A stretch of 64,000 nt of DNA, from assembly GCA_964594065.1 (NCBI GenBank), contig CAZQKX010000004.1, forward strand, positions 1 to 64,000, read 5' to 3'. The stretch is from 4572-13 sp964594065 (lineage in GTDB: Bacteria > Planctomycetota > Phycisphaerae > Sedimentisphaerales > Anaerohalosphaeraceae). The notes under the pieces are model-generated. The model did not search any database. It saw only the letters and a list, made by a program, of their open reading frames with translations, and was not told the origin of the DNA. The number at the start of each line of letters is the position of its first letter. Position 1 is the stretch's first letter. Positions 54,692-63,454 of this stretch are shown here, in pieces. Made by a program: the position numbers and the translations under genes.

Positions 54692-57415
54692 ATGGCAAAG
54701 AAAAAAGCCACGAAACGCGTTTACTTTTTCGGTAACGGTAAGGCCGAAGCAAATGCAAAGATGAAACAATTGCTCGGTGGTAAAGGCGCTAACCTGGCCG
54801 AGATGACCAGCCTTGGCGTACCGGTTCCTCCGGGATTCACGATTTCAACGCAAACCTGTTCTGATTTCAACCGTCTCGGCAAGAAGTGGCCCCGCGGTCT
54901 CGCTGACGAAGTGAAGAAGAACGTCGCCAAGCTGGAAAAAGCAATGAAGGCCAAGTTCGGCGATCCGAAGAAGCCCCTGCTGGTTTCAGTTCGTTCCGGT
55001 GCCGCTGTTTCGATGCCGGGTATGATGGACACCGTCCTGAACCTGGGTCTCAATGACGATGTTGTTGCAGGGATTATCAAAAAGACCGGCAATGCCCGTT
55101 TTGCTTATGACATCTATCGTCGTTTCATCGACATGTTCGGTGATGTGGTTATGGGTTGTGAGCACGAGCATTTTGAAGCGGCTCTTCACAAAGCCAAAGT
55201 CAAAGCCGGCGTTGAAAACGACAACGAACTGTCTGCTGAACAGTTGGCGGCGGTTGTTGAAGACTACAAGAAGATCTACAAGAAAGACGTTGGTGAATTG
55301 TTCCCGCAGGATCCGATGGAACAACTGAAGCATTCCGTCGATGCGGTCTTCGGCAGTTGGGATGCTTCCCGTGCGATCAAGTATCGCCAGATGGAAAACA
55401 TCACCGGCCTGCTGGGCACCGCTGTGAACGTTCAGGCGATGGTCTTCGGTAACATGGGCGACGATTGCGGCACTGGCGTTTGCTTTACCCGTAACCCCTC
55501 CACCGGTAAGAAGGAATTCTACGGCGAATACCTCATCAACGCACAGGGCGAAGACGTGGTTGCCGGTATCCGCACACCGCAGGATCTCAAGCACCTTAAG
55601 AAAGACATGCCCAAGGCGTACAAAGAGCTGACCGCTCTGATGACCAAGCTGGAAAAGCATTACAAAGATATGCAGGACATGGAATTCACCATTCAGGAAA
55701 AAGTACTGTACATCCTGCAGACCCGTAACGGTAAACGCACCGCCGAAGCAGCGATCACCAACGCCGTTGATATGGTCAAGGAAAAAATGATCAAGCCGGC
55801 CGAAGCTGTGATGCGTGTCACACCCGAACAAATGGACCGTTTGCTGCACCCGCATTTTGATGCCAAGGCGACTCGTAACGTCATCGCTACCGGTCTTCCC
55901 GCTTCTCCGGGTGCCGCGGTTGGCCAGGTTGTCTTTGATGCTGACGTCGCAGAAGCATGGGCCAAAGCAGGCAAGACTGTCATCCTAGTTCGTATCGAAA
56001 CCAGCCCCGAAGACATCGGTGGTATGGATGCGGCGATTGGTATTCTGACTCAGCGCGGCGGCATGACCTCTCATGCGGCGGTTGTTGCCCGTGGTATGGG
56101 TAAGTGCTGTGTGGCCGGTGCCGGCGATGTGGTCATCGACTACAAAAAGAAATGCTTCACCGTTGGCAAGACCAAGGTTAAAGAAGGCGACTTTATCAGC
56201 CTCGAAGGTACCGAAGGCCAGGTTATCCTGGGCCAGGTTCCGACGGTTGAGCCGAAACTGAGTGGCTCATTCGACCAGTTCCTGAAGATGTGCGACAAGA
56301 TTCGCACGCTGGGCGTTCGCACGAATGCCGACACCCCCGGCGACAGCAAACGTGCCCGTGACTTTGGTGCTGAAGGTATCGGCCTGACACGTACCGAACA
56401 CATGTTCTTTGAAGGCGAACGCATCTGGCCTGTTCGCGAGATGATTCTCGCTGCCGATGATTATGCCGCACTGCTAACCGGTCTGGCTGACACCGAATGC
56501 AAAAAAGAAGCGGCCGCACTGAACAAGAAGTACGCCGGTGCTAAGAAGCAGTTCGAAGGCGCGTTGAAGAAACTGCTGCCTTACCAGCGTAAAGACTTTG
56601 TTGGTATCTTCAAGGCAATGGCCGGCCTGCCGGTAACGGTTCGTCTGCTGGATCCTCCGCTACATGAGTTCCTGCCGCAGGAAACCGCTAACCAGAAAGA
56701 AATGGCAAAGCGTCTGAAGATTACTCCCAAGCAGGTTCAGGAACAGGTCAAAGCATTGCACGAGTTCAACCCGATGCTCGGTCACCGTGGTTGTCGTCTG
56801 GCGGTTACCTATCCGGCGATCTACCGCATGCAGGCACGTGCCATCATGGAAGCGGCACTGAAGGTCAAGAAGACCGGCAAGAAGGTTCTGCCGGAAATCA
56901 TGATCCCGCTGATCGGTTCGGTCAAAGAACTGGCAATCGTCAAGGCTGACGTCATTGACGAAATCCAGAAGGTCTTCAAGGAAAAGAAATCCAGGATGCC
57001 ATACCTGGTTGGCACGATGATCGAGATCCCGCGTGCGGCACTGACCGCTGACGAAGTAGCCGCCGAAGCGGAATTCTTCAGCTTTGGCACCAACGACCTG
57101 ACGCAGATGGCGATGGGCTTTAGCCGCGACGATGCGGGCAAGTTTCTCGGCGAATATGTCAAGCAGGGTATCTACGCTGTCGACCCGTTCCAGGCATTGG
57201 ATCAGACGGGTGTTGGCAAACTGGTCGACATGGGCGTTACGCTCGGCCGCAAAACCCGCAAGAATCTCAAGTGCGGTATCTGTGGTGAGCACGGCGGTGA
57301 GCCGAGCAGTATCGATTTCTGCCACCGCGTGGGGCTGAACTATGTAAGCTGTTCTCCGTTCCGCGTCCCGATCGCTCGTCTGGCCGCAGCACAAGCTGCG
57401 ATCGTCAATAAGTAA
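54692..57415 (+). CDS. ppdK: Pyruvate, phosphate dikinase
   Basis: Interconverts pyruvate, ATP and phosphate with PEP, AMP and pyrophosphate, a central glycolytic/gluconeogenic enzyme in anaerobes. The 907-residue length is standard. The N-terminal ATP-grasp part has LGGKGANLAEM and SGAAVSMPGMMDTVLNLG. The phospho-carrier His461 lies in GGMTSHAAVVARGMGK. The C-terminal PEP barrel has TRTEHMFF, NPMLGHRGCRL and the catalytic Cys in CGICGEHGGEPSS. GGGAG lies upstream of the ATG. It is flanked by its own promoter and a strong terminator, so it is a single-gene unit with codon use typical of high expression. Confidence 0.97.
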   Translation: MAKKKATKRVYFFGNGKAEANAKMKQLLGGKGANLAEMTSLGVPVPPGFTISTQTCSDFNRLGKKWPRGLADEVKKNVAKLEKAMKAKFGDPKKPLLVSVRSGAAVSMPGMMDTVLNLGLNDDVVAGIIKKTGNARFAYDIYRRFIDMFGDVVMGCEHEHFEAALHKAKVKAGVENDNELSAEQLAAVVEDYKKIYKKDVGELFPQDPMEQLKHSVDAVFGSWDASRAIKYRQMENITGLLGTAVNVQAMVFGNMGDDCGTGVCFTRNPSTGKKEFYGEYLINAQGEDVVAGIRTPQDLKHLKKDMPKAYKELTALMTKLEKHYKDMQDMEFTIQEKVLYILQTRNGKRTAEAAITNAVDMVKEKMIKPAEAVMRVTPEQMDRLLHPHFDAKATRNVIATGLPASPGAAVGQVVFDADVAEAWAKAGKTVILVRIETSPEDIGGMDAAIGILTQRGGMTSHAAVVARGMGKCCVAGAGDVVIDYKKKCFTVGKTKVKEGDFISLEGTEGQVILGQVPTVEPKLSGSFDQFLKMCDKIRTLGVRTNADTPGDSKRARDFGAEGIGLTRTEHMFFEGERIWPVREMILAADDYAALLTGLADTECKKEAAALNKKYAGAKKQFEGALKKLLPYQRKDFVGIFKAMAGLPVTVRLLDPPLHEFLPQETANQKEMAKRLKITPKQVQEQVKALHEFNPMLGHRGCRLAVTYPAIYRMQARAIMEAALKVKKTGKKVLPEIMIPLIGSVKELAIVKADVIDEIQKVFKEKKSRMPYLVGTMIEIPRAALTADEVAAEAEFFSFGTNDLTQMAMGFSRDDAGKFLGEYVKQGIYAVDPFQALDQTGVGKLVDMGVTLGRKTRKNLKCGICGEHGGEPSSIDFCHRVGLNYVSCSPFRVPIARLAAAQAAIVNK

Positions 57416-57438
57416 GTCGTATACGCGATTTGCAATTC

Positions 57439-57473
57439 AAAGGGTGTGCCGAATTCCGGCACACCCTTTTTTT
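57439..57473 (+). terminator. Rho-independent terminator after ppdK
   Basis: A perfect 13-pair stem (AAAGGGTGTGCCG with CGGCACACCCTTT), five-base loop, and a run of seven Ts. Confidence 0.93.
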
Positions 57474-57474
57474 A

Positions 57475-57504
57475 TTGGATATTGGGGATTGGCCATTGTA
57501 TAAT
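57475..57504 (+). promoter_or_regulatory. Promoter of the nucleotidyltransferase pair, leaderless
   Basis: TTGGAT, 18 bases, perfect TATAAT. The -10 ends six bases before the ATG at 57511, so transcription should begin at or next to the start codon. Confidence 0.55.
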
Positions 57505-57510
57505 TTGGAC

Positions 57511-57777
57511 ATGATAAGACATTTGGATACATTACCCGGTGACACATCGAAGGACGCTGCGGCCAGGCAAATGGAGGTATTGCAGAATATGGGGCTGGAA
57601 GGGAGGGCTAAGCTGACGCTTCAGTTGTGTGATAATCTGCGAGAAGTTACAAAAGCCGGCATCCGCCACCGTCACCCCGACTACACCGAGCAACAGGTCA
57701 CACAAGCTTATTTACGCCTGATTCTGGATAACGAACTTTTTCAGGAAATTTTCCCGGGCTGTGAGATTGAAATATGA
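57511..57777 (+). CDS. Small conserved-looking protein paired with nucleotidyltransferase
   Basis: An 88-residue protein starting MIRHLDTLPGDTSKDAAARQ, predicted mostly helical, with a C-terminal HRHPDYTEQQVTQAYLRL. An earlier in-frame ATG at 57430 lies in front of the ppdK terminator stem and is rejected. No function is recognised. The stop overlaps the next start (ATGA), so the pair is co-translated, the layout of toxin-antitoxin or antitoxin-like NTase modules. The message appears leaderless. Confidence 0.75.
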   Translation: MIRHLDTLPGDTSKDAAARQMEVLQNMGLEGRAKLTLQLCDNLREVTKAGIRHRHPDYTEQQVTQAYLRLILDNELFQEIFPGCEIEI

Positions 57778-58334
57778 TCGAGCAAAACAAATTTCTCGAA
57801 TCTATCATTAAAGCACTCAACAATACCAATATCCCCTATATGATTTGCGGTTCTATCGGCAGCAGCTTTCACGGTCAACCGCGGGCGACGAACGATACGG
57901 ACATTGTTATCGATCCGACTCCGGAACAATTATTGGCATTTATAGAATTACTGAAATCGACTATTTACATCAGCAAAGAAGCAGCCATGCAGGCACTCAA
58001 AAATAACTCTATGTTTAACCTTATCAATATCGAATCCGGAGTCAAAGTCGACCTAATCATCCGTAAAAAACGACCGTTCAGTCAACAGGAATTTATGCGG
58101 AGAACTCATGTAAATTTCCTGGGTATAGACACCTATGTGCTCTCACCGGAGGATTCGATTCTGAGTAAACTCGAATGGAGCAAAGCTCGCGAATCTGAAA
58201 TTCAATTTAAAGATGCTTTAGGTGTGCTCGCCGCCCAAAAAAACGAGCTGGATTTTGAATATCTTAAACATTGGGCAAAAGAACTCGGTGTCGAAGATAT
58301 CCTCAACCAACTTCTTGATGAGGCGGGTATGTAG
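57774..58334 (+). CDS. Nucleotidyltransferase-fold protein (AbiEii/DUF6036-like)
   Basis: A 186-residue protein with the pol-beta-type nucleotidyltransferase signature: GSIGSSFHG, then the metal pair in NDTDIVID, and a third Asp in KVDLII. SPEDSILSKLEW is typical of AbiEii-like and related minimal transferases. It overlaps the 88-residue gene by four bases. It could be a toxin that adds nucleotides to RNA or protein, or a housekeeping transferase; nothing here decides. Confidence 0.8.
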   Translation: MIEQNKFLESIIKALNNTNIPYMICGSIGSSFHGQPRATNDTDIVIDPTPEQLLAFIELLKSTIYISKEAAMQALKNNSMFNLINIESGVKVDLIIRKKRPFSQQEFMRRTHVNFLGIDTYVLSPEDSILSKLEWSKARESEIQFKDALGVLAAQKNELDFEYLKHWAKELGVEDILNQLLDEAGM

Positions 58335-58353
58335 CATCTAAAAGGGGCAAAAG

Positions 58354-58902
58354 ATGGAAGAAAAAAAGAAGCATCGTATCACTCTCATTGATATCCTTGT
58401 TGCTACTGCTATCATAGCCTTAATCTTGGCCATTGTAGCCTTAAGCTTGGCCATTGTGCTTCCCATGATGAATACCAGCCATCCCCGTCCAAGAAGACTT
58501 GTTTGCGCATCCAATATCGACCAATTATATTTTGGTTTTATTCTATACCAAGGAGAGAAAGAGAATTGGCCAGATAAAAAGAGTTGGTGCGATTTGCTTA
58601 AACCATCCTTTAGTGGTAGCAATGGAGAGGTGGATAAAGAGGTATATCTTTGCCCCGTCGACAAGACCGGGCCATGCAGTTATGCGATGAATGAGAATAT
58701 TCCGGCCGTTTTTAACGAGTTACCGGGAGACTTGGTGTTTTTATTTGAAAGCGCCCCCGGCTGGAACCAAGTCGGCGGCGCCGATGATGTGGTAACGGAT
58801 CGCCACTACAGGAACGGTGCCAATATCGCTTTTGCGGATGGAGATGTGGAATTTGTCGAAGCTGAAGATATTCCCAATCTGCGATGGACACTTGAGGAGT
58901 AA
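58354..58902 (+). CDS. Degenerate pseudopilin-like protein with H-X10-DG motif
   Basis: A 182-residue protein. The N-terminal helix ITLIDILVATAIIALILA clearly derives from a prepilin signal, but the cleavage Gly and Phe +1 are replaced and Glu +5 is Asp, so peptidase processing is doubtful. The body has CPVDKTGPCSYAMNENIPA and DRHYRNGANIAFADGDVEFV, the latter the H-X10-DG motif. It is a tandem paralogue of the next gene. Role unknown; it probably stays anchored in the inner membrane. Confidence 0.82.
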   Translation: MEEKKKHRITLIDILVATAIIALILAIVALSLAIVLPMMNTSHPRPRRLVCASNIDQLYFGFILYQGEKENWPDKKSWCDLLKPSFSGSNGEVDKEVYLCPVDKTGPCSYAMNENIPAVFNELPGDLVFLFESAPGWNQVGGADDVVTDRHYRNGANIAFADGDVEFVEAEDIPNLRWTLEE

Positions 58903-58907
58903 TCGAA

Positions 58908-59429
58908 ATGACAGTAAAAAGACACAGCAAGCTATGGCTATTATTGTTAGCAGGTGCCACAATTATCATTTTCATTTTTGTGCTCATACTGCCCGGCATT
59001 AACTGTGAGCCTGTTTCGGCAAAAAAAGTTCTCTGCATGTCCAATCTAAAAAATCTTCACCTTGCCTGTTTAATGTACCAGGAGGATACACATCAATGGC
59101 CGACAAAAACAAATTGGTGCGATGCACTTAAACCTTATTATAAAGATGACGAGATAGTCCGGTGCCCCGCCGATAAAACCGGGCCATGCAGTTATGCGAT
59201 GAATGAGAATATTCCAGCCGATGCAAATGAGCTACCGCCGGATCTGGTGGTTTTGTTTGAAAGCGCACCCGGGTGGAACAGTATCGGCAGTGCTGATGAT
59301 GTGGTGACCGACCGCCACAACAGGCCCGGAGCCAATATTGTTTTCGCGGACGGGCATGTTGAATTTGTCGACCCCGAAGACATCCCCAATCTGCAGTGGA
59401 CCATCAAGGATAAAAAGTCGCAGCCGTAA
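58908..59429 (+). CDS. Pseudopilin-derived paralogue lacking the prepilin signal
   Basis: A 173-residue tandem paralogue of the gene five bases upstream, sharing DKTGPCSYAMNENIPA, FESAPGW and RHNRPGANIVFADGHVEFV. The N-terminal helix (LWLLLLAGATIIIFIFVLIL) no longer resembles a prepilin signal at all. The start has GAGGAG eight bases upstream, at the end of the previous gene, so translation is coupled. Function unknown. Confidence 0.82.
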   Translation: MTVKRHSKLWLLLLAGATIIIFIFVLILPGINCEPVSAKKVLCMSNLKNLHLACLMYQEDTHQWPTKTNWCDALKPYYKDDEIVRCPADKTGPCSYAMNENIPADANELPPDLVVLFESAPGWNSIGSADDVVTDRHNRPGANIVFADGHVEFVDPEDIPNLQWTIKDKKSQP

Positions 59430-59435
59430 TCTTTC

Positions 59436-59464
59436 TTGACAACATCTTGATTTTACGGTATTAA
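59436..59464 (+). promoter_or_regulatory. Promoter of the isolated GH16 gene
   Basis: Perfect TTGACA, 17 bases, TATTAA, just after the stop of the previous gene. This is a housekeeping-type promoter and carries no GAGGTTGATT box, so this GH16 is probably not controlled with the main galactan locus. Confidence 0.65.
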
Positions 59465-59489
59465 TGGGCTTTAAAAATGGGGTTGACGA

Positions 59490-60377
59490 ATGTATTCAAG
59501 AATCCAATGGAGAAAATTTCAGTTTATTGTTGTTTTAGCGGTTTGCCTGTCGCCAATCGCATTGGCGGTGGATTTAACAGTTCCGCCGGAGGGGTATTCG
59601 GGTGTGATTGATCCGAATCAGTTGATTTCGCGTCAAAATGACACCTTTCCCCTGTCCGATCAGGACAACACCGGCAACTGGCAGTTGATGGCCTCTGATA
59701 GCGATGAATTTGACGGCGCCACACTCAATACCCAGCGCTGGTATCCGAACAACCCAAAATGGAAAGGCCGCAGGCCGACCTACTTCCACGGCTCCAATGT
59801 CAGCCTGCGGAACGGTCAACTAGTGATCAAACTCAACCAGCACGGCGATAAGAAACTGCGGCGGGGTTTTACGCATTCGACTGGATTTATAAAAAGCAAA
59901 AAACGGTTTCTTTACGGTTATTTTGAGGCTGAACTGCAATGCATCAACGCCCCCTGGGTATCGGGTTTCTGGATGTGTAATGTCGGCCGCCGCTGGTGGA
60001 CGGAGATCGATATCTGTGAAAACTGTCCCGGCGTAGAGAAAAATCGCTATGACTTGAATTCTAATATTCATGTCTTTAAGGCTCCCAAAGAGCATGGCGA
60101 CGTTAAAAAGCATTTTTCGATCACTAAAAAATACCGCCTGGGTTTTGAGCTTCAGGCTGACTACCATACATGGGGGTTGGAATGGACCCCGGACGTCATC
60201 CGCTTCTATTTTGACGGCATTCTGTTCAGGGAAGACAAAAATACCCACTGGCACCAGCCGCTGGAAGTCAATTTCAACTGTGAATCCAACCGGTGGTTCG
60301 GCGCTGTGCCGGACGATTCCAAGCTGGACCAGGAATTCAAAGTCAACTACTTCCGTGTTTGGCAGCAGAAACAGTAA
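59490..60377 (+). CDS. GH16 endo-galactanase-like enzyme, single-domain
   Basis: A 295-residue secreted enzyme with a signal peptide ending SPIALAV. The GH16 signature is EIDICE (Glu172, Asp174, Glu177). FYFDGILFRE and the final VNYFRVWQQK are typical of the fold end. A short N-terminal stretch (YSGVIDPNQLIS) precedes the jelly-roll. It has no CBM or dockerin-like module, unlike the GH16 enzymes at 27256 and 31804, and is more divergent. It may act on a different polysaccharide or be a free or membrane-near form. Confidence 0.88.
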   Translation: MYSRIQWRKFQFIVVLAVCLSPIALAVDLTVPPEGYSGVIDPNQLISRQNDTFPLSDQDNTGNWQLMASDSDEFDGATLNTQRWYPNNPKWKGRRPTYFHGSNVSLRNGQLVIKLNQHGDKKLRRGFTHSTGFIKSKKRFLYGYFEAELQCINAPWVSGFWMCNVGRRWWTEIDICENCPGVEKNRYDLNSNIHVFKAPKEHGDVKKHFSITKKYRLGFELQADYHTWGLEWTPDVIRFYFDGILFREDKNTHWHQPLEVNFNCESNRWFGAVPDDSKLDQEFKVNYFRVWQQKQ

Positions 60378-60458
60378 GAACAGTTTCCGCTCCGGACAGT
60401 GTACTTCAAGTTTGATTAGATCGCCGGTTTGGGTAGTTATTCCAATTTTTTCCCTATC

Positions 60459-60487
60459 TTGCGTTTTGGCGGCGATTGGGGTAGAAT
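60459..60487 (+). promoter_or_regulatory. Promoter of the DAHP synthase gene
   Basis: TTGCGT, 17 bases, TAGAAT, about 70 bases before the start at 60560. Confidence 0.5.
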
Positions 60488-60559
60488 GGCAACCCTAAAA
60501 GAGACGGATTCAGTCCGCTTTGGAGACGAAAAAATTAAAGGCTAAGGACTCAATATATT

Positions 60560-61603
60560 ATGGAATTAACTGATAATCTAAATATCAATCAATTTAAACC
60601 GCTGACCAGCCCGGAAGCGATGAAAGTGGATTTGCCGGAGACGGAGGCCGCCTCGCACATTGTCGCCGAATCACGGCAACAGATCGCAAAGATCCTTCGC
60701 GGTGAGGATAAACGCCGGATGGTCATCGTCGGACCTTGCAGCCTGCATGATCTTGATGCGACGCTCGATTATGCAAGACGCCTGAAAAAGGTGCAGATGG
60801 AACTTAACGAGCGTGTGCTGATCGTCATGCGGGCTTATTTTGAAAAACCGCGGACAACGCTGGGCTGGAAGGGTATGCTGTATGACCCGCACCTGGACCT
60901 GTCGTACGATATCGATTTCGGTATTCGTCAGAGCCGGAAAATCCTTTGTGAGATTTCTGAAATCGGCTTGCCGTGCGGAACGGAGTTTCTTGACCCCATC
61001 GTGCCGCAGTACCTGGCGGACTTGATCAGTTGGGCCGCCATCGGCGCACGCACCACCGAATCCCAGATCCACCGCCAGATGGCCAGTGGTCTTTCGATGC
61101 CGATCGGTTTTAAAAATGCAACCGACGGCAATCTCGGCGTCGCGCTGGATGCGATCAAGGCATCGTCGAGCCCGCATTCATTTTTGGGTATTGACCGCAA
61201 GGGTACCGTCATCATCGCCGACACCAAAGGTAACAAATACGGCCACCTCGTCATGCGCGGCGGCGTGAGCGGGCCAAACTTTACCAGCGAGTATGTTGCG
61301 TTCGCCGAGATCCTGCTGCAAAAACAGCACGTACCCAACGGCATCATCATTGATTGCAGCCATGCGAACTCACACAAGAACCACAAACGCCAGCGTGAAG
61401 CGCTGTTCGACATCGCCGACCAAATTAATGCCGGGAACGAATTCATCGCCGGGGTGATGCTGGAAAGCTTTATCGAAGAAGGCAACCAGAGCATCGGCGC
61501 ACCGGGCGGACTGACATACGGCAAATCGCTGACCGACGAATGCATCGGCTGGGATGAAACCGAAGAACTGATCCGCTACATGGCCGGTGCAGTGAAAATT
61601 TGA
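60560..61603 (+). CDS. 3-deoxy-7-phosphoheptulonate synthase (class I, AroF/G/H)
   Basis: First enzyme of aromatic amino-acid synthesis: condenses PEP with erythrose 4-phosphate. The 347 residues match the family. VGPCSLHD, RAYFEKPRTTLGWKG, AIGARTTESQ, GFKNATDG, DCSHANSHKNHKRQ and the late SLTDECIGW are diagnostic. Which feedback type (Phe, Tyr or Trp) cannot be told. Single gene with its own promoter. Confidence 0.95.
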   Translation: MELTDNLNINQFKPLTSPEAMKVDLPETEAASHIVAESRQQIAKILRGEDKRRMVIVGPCSLHDLDATLDYARRLKKVQMELNERVLIVMRAYFEKPRTTLGWKGMLYDPHLDLSYDIDFGIRQSRKILCEISEIGLPCGTEFLDPIVPQYLADLISWAAIGARTTESQIHRQMASGLSMPIGFKNATDGNLGVALDAIKASSSPHSFLGIDRKGTVIIADTKGNKYGHLVMRGGVSGPNFTSEYVAFAEILLQKQHVPNGIIIDCSHANSHKNHKRQREALFDIADQINAGNEFIAGVMLESFIEEGNQSIGAPGGLTYGKSLTDECIGWDETEELIRYMAGAVKI

Positions 61604-61658
61604 TCAATCGGCGTGCAATACAACGATTCAATTAATCTATTTTTCGAGGATCGCGATT

Positions 61659-62045
61659 ATGAAACAAAAACGATTTCGGCACACAACAGTCATCTTACTC
61701 TTTTTGGTCTGTTTGCTTGCCTTGGTTGCGGTCGGGTGCACCTGGTCCAGCAATCTCAAATCCTGCCAAAAGCAAAATCAGGCCCTGAACCAGCAAATTG
61801 CCGATCTGGAATACCAGTTAGCACAGGCTGATGAAGCCGCAGTTGGGCGAACTGTCCAAATGGCACCATCTCAAACATCTGCAGAGAACGCCACATACCT
61901 GGTGGTCGCCGGTGACAGCCTGTGGAGTATTGCTAAAAGACAGCTTGGAAGCGGCACGCGTTTTAAAGAGATCCAGGCCCTGAACCCACAGGTCACCCCA
62001 AACAACCTGATCATTGGAACAACGCTGAAGCTGCCGCCCAAATAA
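61659..62045 (+). CDS. LysM-domain lipoprotein
   Basis: A 128-residue envelope protein. The lipobox VAVGC sits at the end of the signal helix. A short coiled coil (NQALNQQIADLEYQLAQ) leads to a C-terminal LysM domain (YLVVAGDSLWSIAKRQLG, LNPQV, LIIGTTLKLP) that binds peptidoglycan or related glycans. Probably an anchor or structural protein of the cell envelope. It lies 55 bases after the DAHP synthase gene and 44 bases before mnmA. Confidence 0.88.
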   Translation: MKQKRFRHTTVILLFLVCLLALVAVGCTWSSNLKSCQKQNQALNQQIADLEYQLAQADEAAVGRTVQMAPSQTSAENATYLVVAGDSLWSIAKRQLGSGTRFKEIQALNPQVTPNNLIIGTTLKLPPK

Positions 62046-62089
62046 TGAGTCTCCGGCGGCAGCTCCGCGACGCCTGAGGGCCTTTGTGT

Positions 62090-63319
62090 ATGAAAGACTA
62101 CAAGCTCGAACTGACGGATTCCCATATAACGCCGTGGCAGCCGAAGCGCGATGCGGACCGGCAGATCGTTGTGCTCATGAGCGGCGGCGTAGACAGCAGT
62201 GTAACCGCGCATTTGCTGCGCGAGCTGGGTTGGGACGTGCTGGGTGTGACCATGCGGATTCCCGTCGCCTGCAAAACCGACAAACGCGGCTGCTGCGGAG
62301 CCGAGGCTGCCTATGTGTGCGGGCAACTGCAAATCCCGCATTATTTCGTCGATGTCACCGAGGCGTTTAACGAATTGGTCATCGAGCGCTTTCGCAGCGA
62401 TTACGGCCGGGGATTTACCCCAAATCCTTGCGTTGACTGCAATACATTCCTGAAATTCATGCTGGTATGGGACCTGGTCGAAAAGGAATTGGGAATTCAT
62501 CATTTGGCGACCGGGCATTATGCCGAGATCCGCAACGGCCGGTTACGACGCGGCAGCAATCTTGAAAAGGACCAAAGCTACTTTCTTTACGGCATTCCGC
62601 GACAGCGTCTGCCCTACTTCCATCTGCCGCTGGCGGAACTGAAAAAGGACCGAGTTCGCACAATCGCAACAGAAATTGGCCTGGGTGTGGCCGACAAGCC
62701 GGAGAGCATGGAGCTGTGCTTTGCCGGTGAAGACGATTATCGAAATGCGCTGAATCATGGCGAACAGCCGGGGGATTTGGTGGACATGCAGGGTAACGTC
62801 ATCGGCACACATAAGGGTATTGCTCATTATACCCTTGGTCAGCGACGGGGATTAGGGTACGCCGCAGGCGAACCTGTCTACGTGGCACGCATCGACGCGG
62901 AGAAGAATATCGTCGCGCTTGGCACAAAGGATGAGATTCATCACGCCATCGTACATGCCAATGAATTAAACGTACTTGTACCGGAGGACATGGCCGACGG
63001 GGCAAAGCTGTCCGGCAAGCTGCGCTCCTATGGAACGCCGACTCAGCCGTGTGAAATCGTTGAATATGACATTGAGTCAAAAACCAATTTCGTGCGGGCA
63101 CAGCCTTCTTGTCAATCCCGCGAAAGCGGGAATCCAGCATCTTCGATGGACCCCCGCCTGCGCGGGGGTGACAAATATCAAACACAACCCGACCTATCCA
63201 GCAAGATCACCGTGCGGTTTGATGAAAAACAATTCGCCCCCAGCCCCGGACAGAAACTGGTACTTTACAATGACAATGAAGAAGTCGTCTGCGGTGGAAC
63301 CATTAGCGGATTTGAATAA
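62090..63319 (+). CDS. mnmA: tRNA-specific 2-thiouridylase MnmA, with a repeat inserted in frame
   Basis: Thiolates uridine 34 of Lys, Glu and Gln tRNAs. The 409 residues start at an ATG with GAGGG nine bases upstream; an in-frame TTG at 62084 is less likely. The PP-loop is VLMSGGVDSSV. The catalytic Cys pair is in NPCVDCN and LCFAGEDD. GQRRGLGYAAGEPVYV and RFDEKQFAPSPGQKLVLY are typical of the central and C-terminal domains. In the C-terminal beta-barrel, residues about 340-365 (CQSRESGNP, then MDPRLRGGDK) are encoded by a palindromic repeat at 63111-63172 and have no counterpart in ordinary MnmA. The frame stays open, so the enzyme is probably functional with an extra loop. Confidence 0.93.
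   Translation: MKDYKLELTDSHITPWQPKRDADRQIVVLMSGGVDSSVTAHLLRELGWDVLGVTMRIPVACKTDKRGCCGAEAAYVCGQLQIPHYFVDVTEAFNELVIERFRSDYGRGFTPNPCVDCNTFLKFMLVWDLVEKELGIHHLATGHYAEIRNGRLRRGSNLEKDQSYFLYGIPRQRLPYFHLPLAELKKDRVRTIATEIGLGVADKPESMELCFAGEDDYRNALNHGEQPGDLVDMQGNVIGTHKGIAHYTLGQRRGLGYAAGEPVYVARIDAEKNIVALGTKDEIHHAIVHANELNVLVPEDMADGAKLSGKLRSYGTPTQPCEIVEYDIESKTNFVRAQPSCQSRESGNPASSMDPRLRGGDKYQTQPDLSSKITVRFDEKQFAPSPGQKLVLYNDNEEVVCGGTISGFE
63111..63172 (+). repeat. REP/MITE-like palindromic repeat inside mnmA
   Basis: A 62-base element framed by GTCA and TGAC. It contains two hairpins: CCCGC-gaaa-GCGGG (63117-63130) and CCCCCGC-ctgc-GCGGGGG (63151-63168). In another frame it reads NPAKAGIQ and TPACAGVT, the well-known translation of a widespread bacterial intergenic repeat. 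Here it lies inside a coding region and is read in frame. Confidence 0.8.
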
Positions 63320-63454
63320 AGCACATAAACAACTACATGGCTTCGTCAAATTCCGAGCGGTTTTTGGCAATTTCATAAATTAATTGACATTTTCAATCTA
63401 AGTCGATTAACTATATTCCAAATGGAATGCTTTACTTATTTCAAGGAGTGTCCT

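Noticed and set aside
57430..57510. Longer start for the 88-residue gene at 57430
   Set aside because: It would place the ppdK terminator inside the coding region and lies upstream of the promoter.
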